Under the pieces are notes generated by a model. It saw only the letters and a program-made list of their open reading frames with translations, made no database searches and was not told the origin of the DNA. Positions 13,964 through 16,911 of a stretch of 16,911 bases of DNA are shown here, piece after piece. The stretch's first letter is position 1. Each line of letters begins with the position of its first letter. A program made the translations under genes and the position numbers. The DNA comes from JBOGGN01 sp050744165 (lineage in GTDB: Bacteria > Actinomycetota > Acidimicrobiia > Acidimicrobiales > Palsa-688): NCBI GenBank assembly GCA_050744165.1, contig JBOGGN010000219.1:1-16911 (forward strand), written 5' to 3'.

Positions 13964-14092
13964 GTCAGTTCCTCGGGCAGCTGCTGTCGTCGGCCACTGG
14001 GAAGACATCATTCCGTGGCCGGAGCCCGGAAACAACCGCATCCAGCTAACAATCAACCGATTTCTCGGTGCCGCTTCCGATGTTTCCGGTCC

Positions 14093-14156
14093 GTTCACCC
14101 GTTGTTCACCTCGATCCTGCTCGGTTGTCACCGAGGGTCCCTAGGGTTCATCGCGG
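14093..14156 (+). promoter_or_regulatory. PHO-box-like repeats between pstB and phoR
   Basis: GTTCACC occurs at 14093 and 14104, exactly 11 nt apart, an excellent match to Streptomyces PhoP direct-repeat units. TGTCACC at 14126 is in the same 11-nt register (two periods on). A further GTTCATC starts at 14146. A TAGCAT -10 candidate for phoR lies at 14191-14196. The rest of the 381-bp interval holds no clear gene, apart from a 31-codon reading frame at 14248-14343. It suggests autoregulation of phoRP and shared control of pstB. Confidence 0.7.
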
Positions 14157-14344
14157 TTAGATGTTTCCAGCCGCGTCAGATCAGCCCGGATAGCATGAAG
14201 GACAGCTCAGGACCGCTGCGAGAGCCTCCTATCAGGCTCTTCTACCCATGACAACGTCGTTGATGATCACCCAGTCGCTGATCCTGGTGAGCCGTGTGCG
14301 CCCTTGCTCCCGGCGTGGCCGGCTTGACGGACGGTGGGACTGAA

Positions 14345-15970
14345 ATGCGGCTGTCCGCAGTCCGACGGATCGCTGACGCGCTGGGGAGGTTGGAGGCTGC
14401 CATTGGCGCAGGTCCCGGTGCCGGGTCTGGGTCGGCTGCCGGGTCCGGGTCGGGGTCTGGGTCGGCTGCCGGGTCCGGGTCGGGGTCGGCGTCTGCGTCG
14501 GGGTCGGCGTCGGGGTCGGGAGACGGCTCCGTGGGGGCCGTGGTGGCGGAGACGGATCGTGGGGACCCTGGCGTGACCTCACCGCCACCGGAGCCAGGCG
14601 AGCTGGCGAAGGGTGCTTTTTTTGGGCCGGGTGAGGTGGGGCGGCGCGACGGGGCACCTGGAGGCGCCGGTGGCGTCCGCTCTGGTGCGAGAGGGGCAGT
14701 CGGTCGGTCGGTCATCGGCGAATCGCCTCTCCGGGCGGGGACGAGGACGGCTGTAATGCTCGGCTCGGCCCTCACTGGCAACCGACCTGGGCGTGCAGGG
14801 ACCGATGCCGCGGGGGCAGTGGCGAGGGCGTCGGCACCTGCGGGACCTCCTGCGGGGGTCGCCACTGGCGTCGACGCGCTGCTGCAACGCGTCGAGGCGA
14901 CGGTGGCCCGGGCCACGGCCCGGCTGGCCGACGCCGAGGCATCAACCGGCCGGCTGCTGGCCGTATTGGCGCACGTGCCCGAGGGCGTGGTTATCGCCGA
15001 CGAGCATGGCACCATCGTGTATCGCAACCCGCAGGCGGCGGCCTTCGTGGGTGCTCGCCACGGGGAAGCGCTGGCCGAGCGGGCGCTGAGCGAGTTGCTC
15101 ACTGCGGCACTACTGGGCCGTCGCAGCATGGAGAACCTGGAGTTGTTCTCGCCCTCCCGACGCACCCTTACAATCCGGGCCCAGCCGCTGGTCGACTCCG
15201 GGCCGTCCATCGGCGCGGTGGCGATCATCGAGGATGTGTCCGAGCGCCGGCGACTGGAGGCGGTACGGCGAGACTTCGTGGCCAACATCAGCCACGAGCT
15301 GAAGACGCCGGTCGGGGCGCTCAGCCTGGTGGCCGAGACCCTCGAAGGCGAGGACGACCCCGCCGTGGTGGCCCGCCTGTCGCACCGGATGCGCACCGAG
15401 GCCGAGCGGCTGGGGCGCATCATCGAAGACCTGCTGGATCTGTCGCGGATCGAGGCCGAGGAGTCCCCCAGCCGTGACCCGGTGCCGGCGTACCTGGTGG
15501 TCGGCCAGGCCATCGATCGTTCCCGGCCCGGGGCAGAACACCGCCAGATCAAGCTTGAGGTGGCCGAACCGCCGCGCCACCTCCTCATTCGCGGGGACCG
15601 CCGGCAGCTGGTGGCGGCCCTGCACAACCTGGTCGACAACGCGGTCAACTATTCCGAGAGCGGCTCTGCGGTCCAGGTGAGCGTTGGCTATGACCAGGAA
15701 TGGATCGAGCTCATCGTCGCCGACCACGGCATCGGCATCCCGTCGAAAGACCTCGAACGGATCTTCGAGCGGTTCTACCGCGTCGACCGGGCTCGTTCCC
15801 GCGACACCGGGGGCACGGGCCTCGGCCTGGCCATCGTGCGCCACGTCGCCGGCAACCACGGTGGAGTGGTGTCGGTTGACTCCCGTGAGGGCGAGGGCTC
15901 GACCTTCCGGTTACGGCTGCCCAACGGGACCCACACGGCTGCACCAGCGGAGGAGGCAGGCAGTGGCTGA
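14345..15970 (+). CDS. phoR: Phosphate-sensor histidine kinase PhoR (SenX3-like), no membrane segment
   Basis: The 541-aa kinase has a Gly/Ser/Ala low-complexity N-terminus (20-62), a further disordered stretch to about 170, a coiled-coil-like segment (174-200) and a PAS domain (about 201-297, VPEGVVIADEHGTIVYRNPQ). HisKA follows, with the phosphorylated H317 in FVANISHELKTPVG, then HATPase_c with the N-box N432, DHGIGIP (460-466) and GTGLGLAI (490-497). It matches SenX3/PhoR of actinobacteria, which signals phosphate limitation. Those homologues normally have membrane helices at the N-terminus; none is visible here, and a stop at 14288 closes the frame upstream. The ATG at 14345 has a weak GGTGGG. 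It overlaps phoP by 8 nt. Confidence 0.93.
   Translation: MRLSAVRRIADALGRLEAAIGAGPGAGSGSAAGSGSGSGSAAGSGSGSASASGSASGSGDGSVGAVVAETDRGDPGVTSPPPEPGELAKGAFFGPGEVGRRDGAPGGAGGVRSGARGAVGRSVIGESPLRAGTRTAVMLGSALTGNRPGRAGTDAAGAVARASAPAGPPAGVATGVDALLQRVEATVARATARLADAEASTGRLLAVLAHVPEGVVIADEHGTIVYRNPQAAAFVGARHGEALAERALSELLTAALLGRRSMENLELFSPSRRTLTIRAQPLVDSGPSIGAVAIIEDVSERRRLEAVRRDFVANISHELKTPVGALSLVAETLEGEDDPAVVARLSHRMRTEAERLGRIIEDLLDLSRIEAEESPSRDPVPAYLVVGQAIDRSRPGAEHRQIKLEVAEPPRHLLIRGDRRQLVAALHNLVDNAVNYSESGSAVQVSVGYDQEWIELIVADHGIGIPSKDLERIFERFYRVDRARSRDTGGTGLGLAIVRHVAGNHGGVVSVDSREGEGSTFRLRLPNGTHTAAPAEEAGSG
14431..14490 (+). repeat. 30-bp tandem repeat with G-runs inside phoR
   Basis: A 30-bp unit beginning GTCGGCTGCCGGGTCC occurs at 14431-14460 and 14461-14490, differing at the last two or three bases. 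It encodes the Gly/Ser/Ala repeats of PhoR. The first copy spans four G-runs between 14441 and 14461 with loops of 2-3 nt, the canonical G-quadruplex pattern. G-rich sequence continues to 14520. Confidence 0.8.
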
Positions 15971-16667
15971 TCCGCCCACCGTGTTGGTGGTCGAAGACGA
16001 GGAGTCGTTCGTCGAGGCCTTGGTCATTGGTCTGAAGCGGGAGGGCTTCCTGGTCAAAGTGGCACGCGACGGCACGGAGGCGATCGACATGTTCGACGCC
16101 GTCCGGCCCGACCTGGTGCTGCTCGACGTCATGCTGCCCAAGCTGTCGGGGATCGACGTGTGCCGGGAACTGCGATCGCGTTCCCGGGTGCCCATCATCA
16201 TGGTGACCGCCAAGGGTGGCGAGATCGACACCGTGGTGGGCCTCGAGGTGGGCGCCGACGACTACGTCACCAAGCCCTACCGGCTGCGGGAGCTCGTGGC
16301 TCGCATGCGGGCGGTGCTCCGGCGCTCGCCCAACCAGGAGGAGACGCCGGCTGGTGCCGAGGTCCTCGAGGTGGGCGATGTTCGCCTGGACCCGGAGCGC
16401 CACGAGGTCTACGTCCATAACCGCTACGTGTCGCTGCCCCTGAAGGAGTTCGAGCTGCTGGAGTTGCTGCTCACCAATGCCGGGCGGGTGCTCACACGAG
16501 AGACCCTGATCGACCGGGTCTGGGGCCCGCACTACGTGGGGGACACCAAGACGCTCGACGTCCACGTGAAGCGCTTGCGCAGCAAGGTCGAGGACGACCC
16601 GTCCATTCCGCGACGCATTACGACCATCCGGGGGCTCGGGTACAAGTTCGAGGCTTCGAGGGTCTGA
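15963..16667 (+). CDS. phoP: Phosphate response regulator PhoP/RegX3-like
   Basis: This 234-aa OmpR-family regulator has a receiver domain (6-118) with acidic pocket E11-D12, phospho-acceptor D55 in VLLDVMLP, T82 in IMVTAK and K104 in YVTKPY. The winged-helix DNA-binding domain (about 135-231) contains LPLKEFELLELLL, GRVLTRETLIDRVWG and VGDTKTLDVHVKRLRSKVE, which is nearly the RegX3/PhoP recognition region of mycobacteria and streptomycetes. It should bind the PHO-box-like repeats at 7247 and 14093. The start is GTG at 15963, with a strong GGAGGAGG 6 bases upstream, overlapping the phoR stop by 8 nt and indicating translational coupling. No phoU follows. Confidence 0.96.
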   Translation: MADPPTVLVVEDEESFVEALVIGLKREGFLVKVARDGTEAIDMFDAVRPDLVLLDVMLPKLSGIDVCRELRSRSRVPIIMVTAKGGEIDTVVGLEVGADDYVTKPYRLRELVARMRAVLRRSPNQEETPAGAEVLEVGDVRLDPERHEVYVHNRYVSLPLKEFELLELLLTNAGRVLTRETLIDRVWGPHYVGDTKTLDVHVKRLRSKVEDDPSIPRRITTIRGLGYKFEASRV

Positions 16668-16726
16668 CTCCGGCGGGTCTCCTTCATCCCGGGCTTGATT
16701 CGAAGCGCAGTTGACAAGTAACGGCG

Positions 16727-16911
16727 TTAACTTTCGCTCGATAGGCCGAATCGGTCCCGGAACTTGGTACGGCCGGCCTTGCGGCCATCAGTAGGCAAGA
16801 TGTCGTCGTCGCCCACCTGCCATTGGCCGGGGACCTTCCGTCCCTGCACGGCCTTGCCGCCGATGAGGACCCCGTCGCCGTAGCGGTTGACCGGGTTGAC
16901 CGGGTTGACTG
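16727..16911 (-). CDS. C-terminal part of an unidentified protein (5' end outside window)
   Basis: On the minus strand an open frame runs from the window edge to a TAA at 16727-16729, covering the last 60 or so codons. The residues (NPVNPVNRYGDGVLIGGK, then QWQVGDDDILPT and TKFRDRFGL) have a balanced composition, unlike the Arg/Pro-rich shadow frames, so I take it as coding. The repeated NPV unit comes from a 9-bp tandem repeat (GTTGACCGG on the plus strand) that reaches the window edge. I do not recognise the family. It converges with phoP, with 59 bp between the stops. Confidence 0.55.
   Translation of the reverse strand, partial: VNPVNPVNRYGDGVLIGGKAVQGRKVPGQWQVGDDDILPTDGRKAGRTKFRDRFGLSSES

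Noticed and set aside
14242..15648. A 468-codon minus-strand frame opposite phoR
   Set aside because: It is antisense to the HisKA/PAS coding region, full of Ser/Arg/Pro and repeats of the Gly/Ser DNA. No family motif is visible.
16711..16733. TTGACA at 16711 as a promoter -35
   Set aside because: It lies between two converging gene ends and has no gene to drive on the plus strand within the window.

Overview
The window is high-GC DNA from an actinobacterium. Two WhiB-family genes (a family confined to Actinobacteria and their phages), a class E-type sortase, ceoBC-like paired TrkA genes, GTG starts, apparent leaderless genes and a SenX3-RegX3/PhoR-PhoP two-component pair all point that way. 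The mix looks most like class Acidimicrobiia, but that is an inference without a database search.

Layout. (1) 1-920: end of one TrkA-type K+ uptake regulator, then a complete second one overlapping it by 4 nt. (2) 967-3587: small housekeeping and regulatory genes on both strands. These are a macro-domain ADP-ribosyl hydrolase (-), a WhiB2-like regulator (+) behind tandem 14-bp repeats, a stand-alone glutamate formimidoyltransferase-like protein (-), TatA (+) and a second short WhiB-like protein (-). (3) 3588-3935: non-coding, with overlapping inverted repeats. (4) 3936-7235: an unrecognised 94-aa protein, polyphosphate kinase (ppk) and a MutT1-type Nudix hydrolase. (5) 7247-10516: a PHO-box-like promoter, then pstS-pstC-pstA, closed by a long palindrome. 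(6) 10517-10888: non-coding and rich in short repeats. (7) 10889-13005: a class E-type sortase (-), a SixA-like histidine phosphatase (+) and a cysteine-free Rrf2 regulator (+). (8) 13061-16667: pstB (-), divergent from phoR-phoP (+), with an 11-nt-period PHO-box-like repeat between them. (9) 16727 to the end: the C-terminus of an unidentified minus-strand gene.

The unifying theme from 3936 to 16667 is phosphate and polyphosphate homeostasis. PstSCA plus PstB import phosphate. PhoR-PhoP would sense limitation and act through the direct-repeat boxes before pstS and between pstB and phoR. Ppk stores phosphate as polyphosphate. The Nudix protein and the SixA-like protein correspond to the two halves of mycobacterial MutT1, which lies next to ppk in Mycobacterium tuberculosis. 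Unusual points are pstB being separated from and opposite to pstSCA, no visible phoU, a PhoR with no membrane segment and a Gly/Ser-repeat N-terminus, and a ~50-residue insertion in the catalytic C-terminal part of Ppk. I see no CRISPR array, transposase, rRNA or tRNA, and no clearly new defence or biosynthetic system; the most novel content is in the architecture of this Pho cluster.
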